Under the pieces are notes generated by a model. That model saw nothing but the letters and a program-made list of their open reading frames with translations. It did not search any database and was not told the DNA's origin. The translations under genes were made by a program, and so were the position numbers. 64,000 nucleotides of DNA from Malus domestica (Eukaryota > Streptophyta > Magnoliopsida > Rosales > Rosaceae): NCBI RefSeq assembly GCF_042453785.1, contig NC_091673.1, positions 3,541,501-3,605,500 of the forward strand. The letters run 5' to 3'. Below are positions 45,463-58,100 of this stretch, in pieces (position 1 is the first letter of the stretch; each line of letters begins with the position of its first letter).

Positions 45463-47956
45463 ATGGATATGGTTGACCAAGATAAATTTGAATTAGAGAA
45501 TAGGAATGATGATCCTATGAATTTTTCACCTGGGGTTACACCAGACTGGAGATTTGGTGGCTCCAATCTCACAAATACATCCATGGGATTGGTTCCCACT
45601 GGAAATTGTTTGGCAGTTGGTTCGTCTTCTCGGCCCTCGGCTTCAATGGCGGAATCGTTTAACCCGACACTCTGGGATCACCCAACCAGTTCACAGGACT
45701 TGGGGTTTTGTGACATGAATGTTCAGAACAGTGCAAGCACTTCAGACTCAATAGGAATTAGGAAAGGTATTCCTGCCTCTTTGAGAAGTAGCATTGATGG
45801 AGCACTTGATATGTGTTGGAATCCGCCGAATTCGATGTTGAAAGGGGGAATTTTCTTGCCAAATGGGCCTGGAGTGCTCCCACAGAGCTTGTCTCAGTTT
45901 CCAGCCGATTCTGCATTCATCGAGCGTGCTGCGAGGTTCTCGTGCTTCAATGGTGGGAATGTTAGTGACATGGTGAAGCCTTTTGGTGTTCCTGAAAGCA
46001 TGAGTATGTATTCTAGGGGTGGGGGAATGATGCCATGGACGCAAGAAGGTAACGGGTCGAAAGGAGTTTCCGGTGTTCAATCTCAAAGGACTGAGCTAAA
46101 TGGAGATGTTTCTTTGCCTATGGAGCAAGGGACACCTGAAGGGAGCCCACTGAAGAATGAAAAAAAAAGTCAGAGTCTTGCTAAATCTGGTGATGAAGCA
46201 AAACACGCTATTGGCGGGTCTGGTAACGAGTCCGATGAAGCTGATTACAGCAGTGGTGGCGGTGCTGGTCAAGAGGAAGCATCTATGCTGGAGGGTGCAG
46301 AACCATCTTCTAAGGGCTCTAAGAAAAGGAAAAGGAGTGGGCAGGTAAACCATCATCTTGAAAAGTGCCTTATTTTTTTCGTTATTCAGTATGCATGTTG
46401 GTTAATTTATCTTTGATGGCAGGCTAATGAGCTTGATCAAGCCAATGCACAACCACCCTGTGAATCGGCAATGGATACTACTGAATTTCAAAAGAAGGGA
46501 GAGCAACAACCAGCTTCAACTCCCAACAAGACTACCGCAAAACAGGGAAAACAAGGGTCTCAGGCATCCGATCCGCCAAAAGAAGATTATATTCATGTTA
46601 GAGCTCGAAGAGGCCAGGCAACAAATAGTCACAGTCTCGCAGAAAGAGTAAGATATCATGTCGAAATTTGTTTCATCATTAAACTAGGGTGGGAGTTGAT
46701 CGGTTTTTGCAACAGGTCAGAAGGGAGAAAATCAGTGAGAGGATGAAGTTTCTTCAAGATCTTGTGCCCGGATGCAGCAAGGTTGTCTTCTCTTGCTGGA
46801 ATTAATACTTAAATAACTAATTTGTGTCATATTCTCACCCGAGAGTCGCCTACCTTCCGTTTATGAAAATCAACTGGTTATTGCAGGTAACTGGGAAGGC
46901 AGTGATGCTGGACGAAATCATTAACTACGTACAATCATTACAACGGCAGGTTGAGGTATGAAAACTTCCTCGGTATATCTGGTAATTGATCTGTCCTGCA
47001 TGTTGGATCGGAATTGATCTTATTAAGTTTTCGTTGCTAGATGTGGGTGCTTAACTTTCTGCAAATTTTGTTTATGGATAAGACCTATCCGTAGCTTTTT
47101 ATGTTGGTAAGGTCTTGCTTCTAAGAAAAAGGTTGCAAATAATGTATGAGGAGCTAAAACGTCAGTAAAAAGGTACTCAATCACATCTCACAGTGACTTC
47201 TTCTTCGTCTTGTAGTTTTTGTCAATGAAGCTGGCAACAGTGAATCCGCGACTCGATTTTGACATTGAAGGCCTCCTTGCAAAAGACGTAAGTCATTTTA
47301 CCTACATTCCATGAGAGTGCAGAAGAAATCTTCTGCATGTATGTTCGCCATCTGATTCACCCTTGTACATTAATTTCCACACAGATCCTTCAGTCACGGG
47401 TTGGACCTTCATCAACGCTGGGGTTTTCTCCCGATATGCCTATGGCTTATCCACAACTACATCCATCTCAACCAGGACTTATCCAAGCTGGCCTTCGTGG
47501 GATGGGGAGCTCCTCTGATCTACTTCGGAGAGCCATGGGTCCCCAAATGACACCTATCACTGGAGGGTTCAAGGAGCCTTCTCAGGTATCTTTCAAACGA
47601 TGGCTAAAATCGTGTTAGACGAATTTCCATGTTTAACCGGATAACATCCCATAAACCATGTACACCTGAATGTTATTCGTCTGCTCAGCTTTCAGTGTGT
47701 CTATATAATGTTACGACTGAAATTCATAATCCTACGTTTGGCTACAGCTACCGAATGTGTGGGAGGATGAGCTCCACAACGTTGTCCAGATGAGCTATGG
47801 GGCCGGTACTCCCCCCAGTAGCCAAGATGTGGATGGTATGCATCATTAGGTTTTACGGACAACATTTCTCCGATATCTCCCCTGTGTCTTCGGCTAATTT
47901 CTCTTCCAAAAATTGCAGGATCAACGCCACCGGGCCAGATGAAAGTTGAACTTTGA
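45463..47956 (+). CDS. bHLH49: bHLH transcription factor, bHLH49-like
   Basis: Nuclear G-box-binding activator of the CIB/ACE-type bHLH group, linked in Arabidopsis to cell elongation. Eight exons join in phase: 45463-46344, 46423-46647, 46716-46781, 46887-46955, 47216-47287, 47385-47585, 47748-47835 and 47919-47956, giving 546 residues. The N-terminal half carries the subfamily block FIERAARFSCFNGGN, then an acidic Ser/Gly region and a KKRKR nuclear-localisation-like stretch at the end of exon 1. The domain begins YIHVRARRGQATNSHSLAER. The H-E-R residues of the basic region are all present, split by an intron in AERVRRE. The helices are KISERMKFLQDLVPG and AVMLDEIINYVQSLQRQVEF. The tail ends GQMKVEL. 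Reading upstream of the chosen ATG has no ATG in frame, so this start is preferred. Confidence 0.93.
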
Positions 47957-48781
47957 TTATACGATTCATATTAATGCCACGACACTGTTCCGCCCCCATA
48001 TCTGCACAATACTACCTTGAAGAAATAACAATGATCATGATATTCTCTTTTCCCATCACCTGTGATGACGAAGATGCCATCGCAATATTTGCCGGAAGCT
48101 CAGGCCGTCAAATTCGAAGCTTCCGGCGGTCTGTAGAAATATAATGCAGAAGTAGGTGACATGTTTGATATTATAAGAAGCATTATATGATGGTATATAG
48201 GCAGAAAAGGTGAATTTGTTTGTGTTCAAGGCAGTGGATCAGAGAATGTACAGAAATAGAGATGGGCGGTAACAAGAAATTTTCAATGAGAATGTTGGTA
48301 ATGTTTTTGTTAATTTTAGATTAACAAGCTGTTTTATGTTATATCATTCAAGTCCACATACAACAAGAGTCAAGTATTATCCTACTAAGTGGGGTTGGCT
48401 GTATGAATCTTAAAATGTCACTAGGCTCAGAATTTCCTACTAAAGTGTAGTTTAAAATGATTTCTTCTCTCATCTTGTTACATTTTTAACATATATTTAT
48501 TTTATTTCTGCGGCTTGTATATTTTTCGGTTACAATGGAGGGGAATCGAACTTTTTATCCAATGTTAGCGCATTTCTTCACATACTCTCAATATGGCGGG
48601 ACGACATATTGAATTGCTATAACTTACGGTTTGAGGGACATACTAAGATGCAAGAGAAATATCAGTCGACTGACCTAATTCATGCCTCATAAACAATAAT
48701 TAGATAATAAAATTTGAAAACATATTTTGGACTATGATTTGAATATTTACTTCCACAAATATTTTATATAAAAATAAGAAG

Positions 48782-48850
<69 letters not shown>

Positions 48851-48943
48851 CCTCCTCTAGCATACTATAAGCACGAACACATGAGATCACAAACTACTGT
48901 AAATTACAGTTAGCTTCTGTTTGCCGCCAAAGGCCTTTCGGTG
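47957..48943 (+). promoter_or_regulatory. bHLH 3' UTR and PPR promoter with (TA)n
   Basis: The bHLH 3' UTR probably extends to about 48330. A 16-base A run (48782-48797) passes into an uninterrupted TA/AT microsatellite to 48848, ending less than 100 bases before the PPR start codon. Length variation here could alter the PPR core promoter. No other gene was seen. Confidence 0.55.
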
Positions 48944-51175
48944 ATGTCTTTTTCCTCAAACTACTACTGCAACTTACTCAAGCTCTGCAGCCAAGCGGGA
49001 AGCCATGCGCAAGCCAAGAAGCTCCATTGCTACATTATCAAAACCGTGACTAATCCCGAAACCTTTCTTCTCAACAATCTCGTTACTACTTACGGCAGAT
49101 TGGGCAACTTAAGCTATGCCCGCCATGTGTTCGACCAAATCCCTCACCGAACCCTTTTCTCATGGAATGCCATTCTCTCCGTTTACTCGAAATCGGGTCA
49201 CATTTCTGAGATGCAAGATATCTTCAATCGGATGCCGAGCCGAGATGGGGTGTCTTGGAATTCAGTTATTTCGGGGCATGCGTCATGTGGCTTCGTTGCT
49301 GAGGGTGTCAAAGTTTATAGCTTGATGTTAAGGGACGGGCCGGATAATTTGAACCGGATTACTTTCTCCACGATGCTTGTGCTTTCGTCGACTCAGGGAT
49401 GTGTGAACTTGGGTCGACAGCTTCATGGGCAGATAGTGAAATTTGGGTTTGAATCGTATGTATTTGTTGGTAGTCCTTTGGTGGACATGTACTCGAAAGC
49501 GGGGTTAATTTTGGATGCAAAGCGGGTTTTTGATTCAATATCAGAGAGAAATGTGGTTATGTATAATACGCTTATCACCGGGCTTTTACGGAGTGGATTG
49601 ATCGAAGAATCTGAATGTTTGTTTTGTGAAATGCCTGAAAAAGATTCAATTTCGTGGACCACAATGATTAGCGGGCTTAACCAAAATGGTGCAGGCGGAA
49701 AAGCACTTGCTAAGTTTAGAGAAATGAGATTGCAAGGCTTAAGCATGGATCAATATACATTTGGTAGTGTACTGACCGCGTGTGGAAGCCTATCTGCCTT
49801 GGAAGAGGGCAAGCAAGTTCATGCGTATATCATTAGGACTGATTTTATAGATAACATCTTTGTTGGTAGTGCTCTTGTTGACATGTATTGCAAATGTAGA
49901 ATCATAAAATCTGCGGAAACAGTTTTCAAGAGAATGAGCCGCAAGAATGTAGTATCGTGGACTGCATTGCTTGTGGGTTATGGACAAAATGGGTACGGTG
50001 AAGAAGCTGTAAGAATTTTTTGTGATATGCAGAGAAGCGGGGTTGAACCAGATGATTTTACCCTGGGAAGCGTAATTAGCTCATGTGCCAACCTAGCAAG
50101 CTTAGAAGAAGGTGCCCAGTTCCATGGCCAAGCTCTAGCTTCAGGTTTGATGTCTTTTGTTACAGTTTCAAATGCACTGGTCACATTATATGGTAAATGT
50201 GGGAGCATCGAAGACTCCCATAGGCTGTTTGATGAGATGAAAATCAGGGACGAAGTCTCGTGGACGGCCTTGGTTTCAGGGTATGCCCAGTTTGGAAAAG
50301 CTTATGAGACAATTGAGTTGTTTGAAAGGATGTTAGCCCATGGTTTGAAACCCGATGGAGTTACTTTCATAGGGGTTCTTTCAGCTTGCAGTAGAGCAGG
50401 ACTAGTGGAGAAAGGGCATCAGTATTTTGAATCAATGGTAAAAGAACATGGAATTTCACCAATTATGGATCACTACACTTGCATTATTGATCTTCTCAGC
50501 CGAGCTGGAAGATTAGAAGAAGCAAAAAGCTTCATAAATAAGATGCCATTCCGTCCTGATGCAATTGGTTGGGCCACCTTGTTGAGCTCGTGTAGACTTC
50601 ATCATAATATGGAAATTGGTAAATGGGCAGCTGAATCTCTTCTAGAATTAGAGCCCCAGAATGCTGCAAGCTATATCTTGCTCTCAAGCATCTATGCTGC
50701 CAAAGGGGAATGGGATGAGGTGGCCAAATTGAGGAGAGGAATGAGGGATAAGGGGGCTAGAAAGGAACCAGGGTGCAGTTGGATCAAATATAAGAACAGA
50801 GTGCACATCTTTTCAGCAGATGACCAATCAAGTCCATTTTCGGATCAGATATATGCTAAGCTGGAGGAACTGAATAGAAAAATGATAGAAGAGGGGTATG
50901 CGCCAGATATGAGTTCTGTTCTTCATGATGTTGAGGAATCAGAAAAGATGAAGATGCTTAATTACCACAGTGAGAAGCTTGCAATTGCGTTTGGATTGAT
51001 ATTTCTTCCTCCTGCCCTTACCATACGAGTAGTTAAAAACCTTCGAGTGTGTGGGGATTGCCACAATGCCACTAAATACATTTCCAAGATCACCAAGAGA
51101 GAGATTCTTGTAAGAGATGCTGTCCGGTACCATCTATTTAAAGACGGAACTTGTTCATGCGGAGATTTCTGGTGA
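48944..51175 (+). CDS. DYW-class pentatricopeptide repeat protein (At1g68930-like)
   Basis: Single-exon PLS-class PPR protein of 743 residues, expected in mitochondria or plastids as a site-specific C-to-U RNA editing factor. Repeats run through most of the protein, with typical phrases such as FVGSALVDMYCKC, NVVSWTALLVGYGQNG and PDDFTLGSVISSCANLASLE. They are followed by the E/E+ region (CSWIKYKNRVHIFSADDQSS) and the DYW deaminase domain. The zinc-binding and catalytic elements HSEKLAIAFGL (HxE) and CGDCHNATKYISKI (CxxCH) are present. The last three residues are DFW, not DYW. The start is ATG 48944, because the codon just before it is GTG. Adjacent to the bHLH49 gene in the same orientation, as in Arabidopsis. 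A clear transit peptide is not obvious. Confidence 0.93.
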   Translation: MSFSSNYYCNLLKLCSQAGSHAQAKKLHCYIIKTVTNPETFLLNNLVTTYGRLGNLSYARHVFDQIPHRTLFSWNAILSVYSKSGHISEMQDIFNRMPSRDGVSWNSVISGHASCGFVAEGVKVYSLMLRDGPDNLNRITFSTMLVLSSTQGCVNLGRQLHGQIVKFGFESYVFVGSPLVDMYSKAGLILDAKRVFDSISERNVVMYNTLITGLLRSGLIEESECLFCEMPEKDSISWTTMISGLNQNGAGGKALAKFREMRLQGLSMDQYTFGSVLTACGSLSALEEGKQVHAYIIRTDFIDNIFVGSALVDMYCKCRIIKSAETVFKRMSRKNVVSWTALLVGYGQNGYGEEAVRIFCDMQRSGVEPDDFTLGSVISSCANLASLEEGAQFHGQALASGLMSFVTVSNALVTLYGKCGSIEDSHRLFDEMKIRDEVSWTALVSGYAQFGKAYETIELFERMLAHGLKPDGVTFIGVLSACSRAGLVEKGHQYFESMVKEHGISPIMDHYTCIIDLLSRAGRLEEAKSFINKMPFRPDAIGWATLLSSCRLHHNMEIGKWAAESLLELEPQNAASYILLSSIYAAKGEWDEVAKLRRGMRDKGARKEPGCSWIKYKNRVHIFSADDQSSPFSDQIYAKLEELNRKMIEEGYAPDMSSVLHDVEESEKMKMLNYHSEKLAIAFGLIFLPPALTIRVVKNLRVCGDCHNATKYISKITKREILVRDAVRYHLFKDGTCSCGDFW

Positions 51176-51806
51176 TGAGATTGTGAGTGTCAAAAGCTGC
51201 TGGAGAGGATTGTAAACCATATCATTTCCTTGATTTGAGAAGATATTTGTTACACAAATGCAATTGAGAGCTGTTGTGCATGAAGCGACTATCCTGTTGG
51301 AACTTTCTTTTTATCTGAGCTTCTGAATCCTTGCAAGGTTATGAACTGGAAATGTTTTTATCTCAAGATTCCAACAGCTGTGCTCAAGCTCCAAAGAAGG
51401 AGGATCTCATCACTTGAAGATGTAAGTTATGATTAAACATGTTCTACTTGTTTCAGGTTGAGAGGGCAAGTCATTAAACATCACTTGGTGACTTATTGGA
51501 TTATGTTTTGGAGGACTATCTCTGCGGACCCTTTGCTAACTCGATCGATGCAATGTTTACTCTGATAAATTGATTGCTGCAAGTTTAAAAGAAGGTTCTT
51601 AAGGGTTTTCTGAACTGTTTGTTAAATGAATTGCATTTCCAATAAACTCATGTCTATACACTCCATACAAATAGTACAAGCAACATCTGTAATAAACGAA
51701 TGATACGAATCATAAGAAGCAATACGTTGTCTCTGCTGGAATTACAAGATATATGTTTTTATTCATTGTGAATCTCAGGCGTGAGCAGAAAATAGTCATC
51801 TAACTT

Positions 51807-53952
51807 TCATTCGGACTGCTGTGATCTCTTGTAGGAGTCATCTTGAGCTTCTTGTTGGTTCTGCATTACGTTAAAGATGAGCTGTTAAATATAAATTTAG
51901 GGGTGTGCTATCCACACACCCCTTTTTACTTCTCCCACACCCCTTGTTAATTTTTGTCCTTTGATCTTCTTCAATTCATCCAATCCGACGGCCGAAAATT
52001 AAAAGGGTGTGAGAGAAGTAAAAAGGGGTGTGTGGATATCATATCCCTAAATTTATCATTGATGCAGATTCGGGAAGAATTCAAAGTCCAAGAAGAATTA
52101 CCTGCAACTGACCACAGATCTCAATAACTTCAGCTGGAGGTGCCCAATCACCGAAGTTCCTCTCAATAAACTGGTATGCAATGCCACTCCTTCCACCGCC
52201 AACTACAAAAAGCCCCCCCTTAATTTCACCTTCTCCTTTGAAGTTTTGCTGTATCCCCATAGCTTTTGCACGCTTGTAATTTGCTCTTGCTCGAGGGTTG
52301 AAAACAAAACCTGACAGGAATTTTTCCTTGAGCAGTTTCCCTCCACCAAGTGCTTTGAAGAATTCCATTCCCCGATCATACAATACAACACCACCCCAAT
52401 ATCGAGGCCAGAAGTCTTTTATCTGCATCAAAACAATACGTCATCCAAAGTTAATGGTAAGAGCTGGAAATTAAATGTAGTTATACCTCTGACTCCAAAT
52501 GCTCATGAAGAACTGCAAATAGTTGAACTCCCAGTGAATCAAATATGGGTTTTTTGGCATATAGCTGGTGAGCTTCTGCCCTACACATGATGCACCTGTT
52601 TCAAGTTCAATATATACAAAAGAACTTAGTTTCAAGAAAGTGCTCATACTTTGACGTAGAATTACTGAATTAGATATAGCTTTTGGAAAACTCTATTTTT
52701 CACGGTAGAGTCGAGCCAACTTTTCACGGTCATACATTATTTTTGTCTGTTTCATGTACTTCCTTTTGGATCGTAAGGCAAGGATAACATCCTATAGCAA
52801 TATACTTGCATCATGTGTCTCTTCATTTTAATTTATGAATCTCTGTCTTTAAAGTGTCTTATATTTACTTAATACACCCCTATATGAAGGTTATGATCAA
52901 TGATACCTCCTACTTGTCTGAGTTCATGACAGAAAATTTAGCACTTAACATAGTGGACAATACCAGGATCTGTTAAATGAAGAAATGTTGTAACGAAGAG
53001 GAAAAGATTTACCCTGGACGTCGAATGCAGAGAATCACTGCTGGTTTGTTTCTCCACAGTTCTGAAGCCTTCATCGGAGGTGTTTTGGTTTTCACCAAAT
53101 GCTCCATTCCAATCTTATACTCTGGTGTCAACTTCTGAACCGAGATGTTTTCAATGGTAGAGTATGGTGCAACTTTGTCAACTACAGGAGCAGGTTGTAT
53201 ACAACCACATAATCTAGGATCGGCTGGCTCCATAGCAACGATCCCTTTGAAGATGTATCCATCTTTGATCTTAAAACTTGCCAGTGATTGTTCTAGAGAT
53301 TTGCTGTTAATTGAACTAGTTCTTGTTGTTAATTTACTCTGGATCTTTTGAGAGTTAACAGATTGAAAACTCCTTTGAATGCTAGTATTTTTCGACGGTA
53401 AGCCCATTCTTTCTGTTGCAGCAGGGGTAGGATGAGACTTTGGTAGGTGATCTGCACAAGCACTAGTTCTGTCCATGAAACGGGCAATATGACCACGCTT
53501 CATGCCAAACTGAGAAGAAAGATCTACAGTGCTTAAGCTAATTAGCTCGGACAGACATTTCCCACTGGTCTCGAGCCTATCTCCATATTGCATCAAAGCA
53601 CGGTCGTGCAGGTATGACCTAATTTCCAATGCATCCTGGAGAAATAATAATAATAAAATAAATGCCTTAGAAGCAGATTGATATAGTGATTACAAGACAT
53701 GCCTTTTAGATTCATACTCAGATGTTCATAGGTTAAGGAGATGATTACTGAAAAACCGAATTTAAAACTTAATTTTGAATAAGCGTCTAAATTACTAACC
53801 TTCTCCAGTTGTGTCATGTTTAATGCATCCATATCATCAGTATTCATGATCTTCAAGGTCGGTACATCATCCCAGCCTTCGTCTAACAGCTTCGGAATCA
53901 TTCCTTTCAGAACCCCATCCCCAACAAACTCCTCTATCGAAAAAGAAGCCAT
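51807..53952 (-). CDS. SAM-like plus peroxiredoxin-like 2 (PRXL2/FAM213) protein
   Basis: Predicted thiol-redox protein of the AhpC/TSA-like PRXL2 group, with an added N-terminal part. Exons 53952-53800, 53635-53013, 52595-52487, 52422-52102 and 51860-51807 are all in phase and give 419 residues. About the first 110 residues form a SAM-like helical region (GMIPKLLDEGWDDVPTLKIM). A poorly conserved linker follows. The thioredoxin-fold part starts near residue 250 with RRPGCIMCRAEAH. The CxxC pair straddles the exon 2/3 boundary region. It continues FWPRYWGGVVLYDRGMEFF and IKGGLFVVGGGRSGIAYQF. A hAT MITE (51900-52047) sits in the last intron. The final exon is tiny (NQQEAQDDSYKRSQQSE). ATG 53952 is chosen because the upstream in-frame codons include no ATG. 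The redox substrate is unknown. Confidence 0.87.
51900..52047. mobile_element. hAT-like MITE in intron 4 of the PRXL2 gene
   Basis: 148-bp element with terminal inverted repeats GGGGTGTGCTATCCACACAC and, inverted from the right, GGGATATGATATCCACACAC. The 8-bp duplication TAAATTTA flanks it at 51892-51899 and 52048-52055. The arms pair over most of the length (CACCCCTTTTTACTTCTC with GAGAAGTAAAAAGGGGTG). Confidence 0.87.
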
Positions 53953-53969
53953 TTCCGAAGAAATCAGAG

Positions 53970-55124
53970 AATGTTCCAACAAATCAGTTCTTACTCGATC
54001 GAGTCTGTATGTAGAAATGAAACCCTATTGGTGTTAGGCTCAGCTACTCAAGATCAAGGCATATATAGAGGCCTGAGATCATAAAAAATGTTGAGTTTTT
54101 CAAAAGCATCTCATGCCGGCAATGCAAGTGATGTAAAAGTTTAGTTCATATTATTATGTTGGAGACAAAGATGCGTGTATAAATGTTGTATTAGGTTGTA
54201 AGATGGAGGCTAATTACAAAAGCTAGAAACAATATTATTGGACATCAAAGTATTGGTCAAAGGACAACATTTGATATTTGGATAATCAGCTGGAATTATA
54301 TTGTCAATTTTAAAGTGCCGGCCAAGACCTGCTCCATGTCTAAGGACTAGGGAGGATTTGCTTTGGCCAACTTGCCGAGGAAAGTGTTTATTTACTTATT
54401 TTTATATTTTGATACGTATGAAAACCGGATCAAATCCGGGAATTCAAGTGTCCTGGCGTATGCTCTTAAACAATTGAGTTAAAAACTTCTTCACGAAAGT
54501 GTTTGTTACATGTAAAACAATGGAGTCAAAATTCCTCCCTTGTGCCTTGTTTGTTGTTGTTTCGGTGAATCTTATCATGTCAGTCTTATTTGTTCGATTT
54601 TTTGATGTGACATGCTAAAACAACGATACCTCTTAAATTTATTTTATTTTTCTGGAAAATTGTTTATTCAGAAAAATACTTTGAAACTTTCATCCAAAAT
54701 ACAAAAAGAAAACTTGATCCCAATCCAATAATTTATTGTCCAAACAAATTTTGGTTCTTCCTTTGAAAAACAACTTTTGCTTATGGCTTATTAAACAAAT
54801 CTGAGGAAAAAATAACAAAAAAATAACGAAAACGCGAGTGCACTTAACTGCTTCTGAATGAGTGTGATTTAATCTATTTGGATTTGGATTGAACCTATAC
54901 ATCAATACACAATCAAATATTAAAAAAGAAAAAGAGAAAAATATTAGGCAAAGCAAAACAATCAAAGTTCATTTTCAATTTACAAGATGCCGTAAGAAGC
55001 TTGTATGTTAAAAATATTCTACCTTGCACTCGAGGTCCCAAGTTCGAATCTCCCCTCTCCGAGTATCGCTTGTGTCGAAAAATAGATTCCCTACATGGCA
55101 TGTGTGCATGTGAGCATGGACGTT
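53970..55124. other. Spacer between PRXL2 and U-box genes
   Basis: The PRXL2 promoter lies just beyond 53970 (TATATATAG on the plus strand near 54060). Around 54985-55075 a plus-strand stretch with CCAAGTTCGAATCTCCCC has a B-box-like motif and could be a SINE remnant, though no A box is clear. It borders the U-box 3' end. No gene was recognised. Confidence 0.4.
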
Positions 55125-58100
55125 TTACATGGTACGGTTGGAAGCACAGGGATCGGGCATCTTATTCAAATGCTTTAAAATTTTCTCAGCGATCTGCCTG
55201 GTATCTCCAGCTCCATGATGGAAAGCGCTCACCAGTACGGCAGGCAAAACCCTGTCGTTTGATATGTCCGAAGCCGACTTACTATCCCCGCCTTTATTCA
55301 AAAACTTCTCGATCACCCAAAGCGACTTCTGCCACAGCCCCTCTTTCCTGTGCTCTTTCACCACATTCAAAACATGCTGCACAGCATTAGCCTCACTCAG
55401 CATGATCACACCCTTCTCGACGTCAACTTTGTCATCCAACAATGTACATATTGCCGACAATGCAGCTTCGACAACTTCTGCATTCTCATGCCCCAAACAC
55501 ACTAACAGCCTCTCAACCGCCTTCGCATCAACAATGCAGAATGAGTTTTGTGAAGAACATACCCCTCTGTGAACCGGGCACAGCGGTGTTTTCCTCCTCC
55601 TCGGTGATCCACAAGGTAGGTACTTGGGCAGGTACAACAACTTGGTTTTCTTGCTTTGTGGCAGTTTTGATAGTTTTATCGACTCTGTGGAAAGATTCTT
55701 CAACCCGATTGCTGATAACCTCTGAACTTCATCACTTGATGTTTTCATGAGCAGCTCTGTGAATACTGAAGTGAAGTTGTGGGTTCTTGCTAGAAACAGT
55801 ATTTGGGGTTCGTATAGTGTTGTTGTGAATCTGACTAGAATTCCCACTAGGCCTTCTAAGTATGCGCTTATGAACCTGCTTGATGTGACATCTCCTTGGA
55901 TTTGACTGATTGCTTGCAGGATTGTAGGCACTGTGTTATTGTATAGAAGAGCTAGGTTTAGTGTCAGGTTGTCGTGGGGAAGTTGCGCTAGAAATTTTGC
56001 TGAAACTGCGTGCTTCTCGGAGATGAGGGTTGTTTCAGTTGGTTTATGGATAAGGTTCTCAGGCTGGCCTCTGGTTTTGCAGAGTCTTTCCGATAGTAGG
56101 TGGCCCATATGGGGTGAAAGAACAGTTAGTAGCTTGATTGCTGTGATGGAAAGTTTTTCGTGTGGGTTGTTGATGAGTTCAATGAGGGTGTAGCTTGCTT
56201 CAGTCTCTTTTACCATCGAGACAATGGCCGCTGCTGATCTGGGGATCTCGGCAATCAACAGAAGAATTCTGATAAGGTTGTTACTTAGTTCATCTGCGGT
56301 TGCGTTCTTGAGCATGTAGATGATGTTGCACACAACATAGTCGGAAGTCAAAGTGTGACCATGAGAATTAGCTGGGAGGTTCTCAAGCTCAAGCCCGGAC
56401 TCAAATATGTTTGCAAGGATTGCAGCTGCTTCACTTGTTGAGTCCATTGGTTCGTTTTGAATTTTCCGAATGAACATCTCTTCAACCATGACTTGTATAA
56501 TTCCAGCTTCTTGAAGTATTTTTCCATTTGGGTGGTACAATGAGAGTTGCCCCAGAGCATTGAATGCTGCCCTTCTGGCCATCGTATTTCCGTTATGTAC
56601 CATTTCGATGAGAGCAGGAGAGGCCTTCTCAGCAACGTATGTTTTTTGGTCTTGCCCAACAACAATTTCCCCGAGGTAACTTGCCATCTCTATCTTTATC
56701 TCTTCACAACCTGATATTTCAATGTTTAAATCAAAACAAAGTTCTTTAGATTCTAGTAAAAAGTTCTTTAGTTATTTATGCTTGGCTGGATTGTGCAGTT
56801 CCAAAAATTACCTTCATTAAGATTCTTTAGGAGGGGTTCCATGAGTCCATTTTCTGCCATGTGTTTGATGTTATTTGGAAAATGCTCTAAATTACTCAAG
56901 ATTTCTTCTGCTTTTTCCGAAGCAAAGACATCGGTATACCTTCTGTATTTAATTGTGACCAGCATAAAGATTGCTCCAGTAACTGATCCGATTTTCTCAC
57001 ATAATGATTGTGATCTTGAAAGCTCAAGTAAGAACAGCAATGATGCATGCCTTAGGGACTGGTGAGTACTAGAAAGCATTTTGATTGTTGTTGAAATATT
57101 TATCGTTTGCGCAATCTCTTCCTGCACAAGAAACCACTCTGTCAGAAGTTGGACCCAACAAGTGTTTGTTCTAGTCTTATTTAGTTGTTTCTCATGAAAA
57201 ATTAAGAAATTAAAATTCGACCTTGCTGTTGTTATCATCTTCCGCCAGTTGCTGCAAAAGTTCCAGCGCTGCACATTTAACATCTTTGTCTTCGTACTCC
57301 AGGCACTGAACAAGCAAGGGCAATATTCCGACACTACGAACTTGTATCTTATTGTATGGGTTCCTTTGGCAGATACTGTGCACATCTTTTACTGCTTCAA
57401 GCACCATATGCTCTGAACTAGCCAAGGACAATGCTGCTCGGGCAACCTTAATCCTCTCTGCTTCGTTCCTGTCCTTCCACTCCGCTATTGTGGATTTTAG
57501 AGCTTTATTGGAATTCAAATCTTTACTTGCCAACTTCTGGCCAGTGGTTGGGCAGAAGATTTCTTCCGAGCAATTGAACTTCTCAAACCACTCAACAATT
57601 GCTTTCCTCTCGTATGTCACTCCGCTTCTTATGGTTACTGGGTCATCCATGATCTTCTTTGTCAGTGGGCAGAAAAAACTCTCATACAGAGGCTCCATGT
57701 ATTCACCCACCTGTGGCAATGTCGTTATAGATCCACTCATGTTCGCATCATTTCTTTTGCTTACCCAGCTAGTGCTTTTAAGGATTTCAACCAGTTGAGG
57801 TGTATCCAAAACGTGAGGATTCTCTGTGGAAACCTCAAAATTTAGGGAGTAGAAATCCATTTCTGTCGCTGTCGGTTCTTCCTGTAGTTGCTCCTCCAGG
57901 GACCACACCTTTGTATTGAGCTCATTGATCTGAGACGCTTGAGTTCTAAGGCGAGCATTCTGCATCTCATTTGAAAGGGACCGAACTGCAACTTCTGCGT
58001 ATTCTTGGTCTCCAAATGTAAATGGCGGTATCATGCTCAAGCATTCTCCTACGTTTTTAATGACCTCCTCCAGTTGTGCTATAATGAGCCTCAGTTCAGC

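Noticed and set aside
55001-56193. Plus-strand ORFs over the U-box gene
   Set aside because: Antisense shadows of the long ARM-repeat exon.
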